From contig DASYJY010000147.1 of the NCBI GenBank assembly GCA_035995985.1, forward strand, positions 1-6,299: DNA of 6,299 nt, given 5' to 3'. The notes under the pieces are model-generated. The model saw only the letters and a list, made by a program, of their open reading frames with translations, had not been told where the DNA came from and did no database searches. Source of the stretch: JADGNZ01 sp035995985. Lineage in GTDB: Bacteria > Acidobacteriota > Thermoanaerobaculia > Gp7-AA8. Both the position numbers and the translations under genes were made by a program. Positions 6,152-6,299 of the stretch are shown here, piece by piece (the first letter of the stretch is position 1; the number at the start of each line of letters is the position of its first letter).

Positions 6152-6299
6152 ATGCAATACCCCTTCGAAAAGCACTTCCTGGTCTGCATCGGCGGACGTT
6201 GCGGTAATCCGGATCGCGGCATCGAGCGGGGGGATTTCATCCACGCGGAGCTGAAGGGGCACAACAAGAAAATGGGGCGCAAGCCGCTGGTGCGCGTCT
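6152..6299 (+). CDS. Probable thioredoxin-like [2Fe-2S] ferredoxin (partial, N-terminal 49 codons)
   Basis: Only the first 49 residues are in the window. The opening HFLVCIGGRC resembles the HxxVCxGxRC start of short thioredoxin-like [2Fe-2S] ferredoxins, with C12 and C17 as the first cluster cysteines; the second pair would lie outside the window. After it comes a helix-like stretch (GDFIHAELKGHNKKMG) and then a probable strand (KPLVRV), which fits the thioredoxin-like fold. Such proteins carry electrons, often as domains of hydrogenase or NADH-dehydrogenase modules, or stand alone. ATG 6152 is the first start in frame; no purine-rich ribosome binding site precedes it, because the foldback ends at 6148. 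It lies in the same direction as the mutase gene and could be read from the same message. The family call rests on a short motif. Confidence 0.55.
   Translation, partial: MQYPFEKHFLVCIGGRCGNPDRGIERGDFIHAELKGHNKKMGRKPLVRV

Overview
The window is GC-rich, tightly packed bacterial DNA with six protein genes, two of them cut by the window edges. The codon use, very short spacers and gene types fit a high-GC, Gram-negative-like bacterium. An Acidobacteriota-type soil or sediment lineage is my impression from the style of the intergenic repeats, but no marker gene here proves it.

Left block (1-2749). Two minus-strand genes form a translationally coupled pair. An isopenicillin-N-synthase-family Fe(II)/2-oxoglutarate oxygenase (949-2004) overlaps by 4 bp (ATGA) the start of a class V, kynureninase-like PLP enzyme (1-952, C-terminus outside the window). 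Only 22 bp upstream of the oxygenase, a two-domain cupin protein (2027-2749) is transcribed the other way. The three genes look like one small, unassigned pathway for an amino-acid-like small molecule. The 22-bp spacer holds an inverted repeat around an AT-rich core that could serve as a -10 box in both directions.

Middle (2776-4497). One large minus-strand gene encodes a three-domain c-di-GMP protein: an intact receiver domain, a degenerate GGDEF domain (GGSSF in place of GGDEF) and an EAL domain with all expected catalytic residues. It is best read as a phosphorylation-controlled c-di-GMP phosphodiesterase. It converges on the cupin gene across 26 bp.

Right block (4642-6299). A complete phosphoglucomutase/phosphomannomutase gene with a good ribosome binding site is followed by the first 49 codons of a probable thioredoxin-like [2Fe-2S] ferredoxin.

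The most unusual feature is in the spacers. Each of the three non-overlapping spacers outside the left pathway holds a different short-period repeat: an 8-bp unit twice (2752-2767), a 7-bp CCCTCRT unit folded back on itself (4542-4607), and a 7-bp GTTGAAT unit folded back on itself (6045-6148). The last fills its spacer almost exactly, from stop codon to start codon. Several genes here also lack a clear Shine-Dalgarno sequence and have a -10-like box placed so that mRNA would begin at or next to the start codon.
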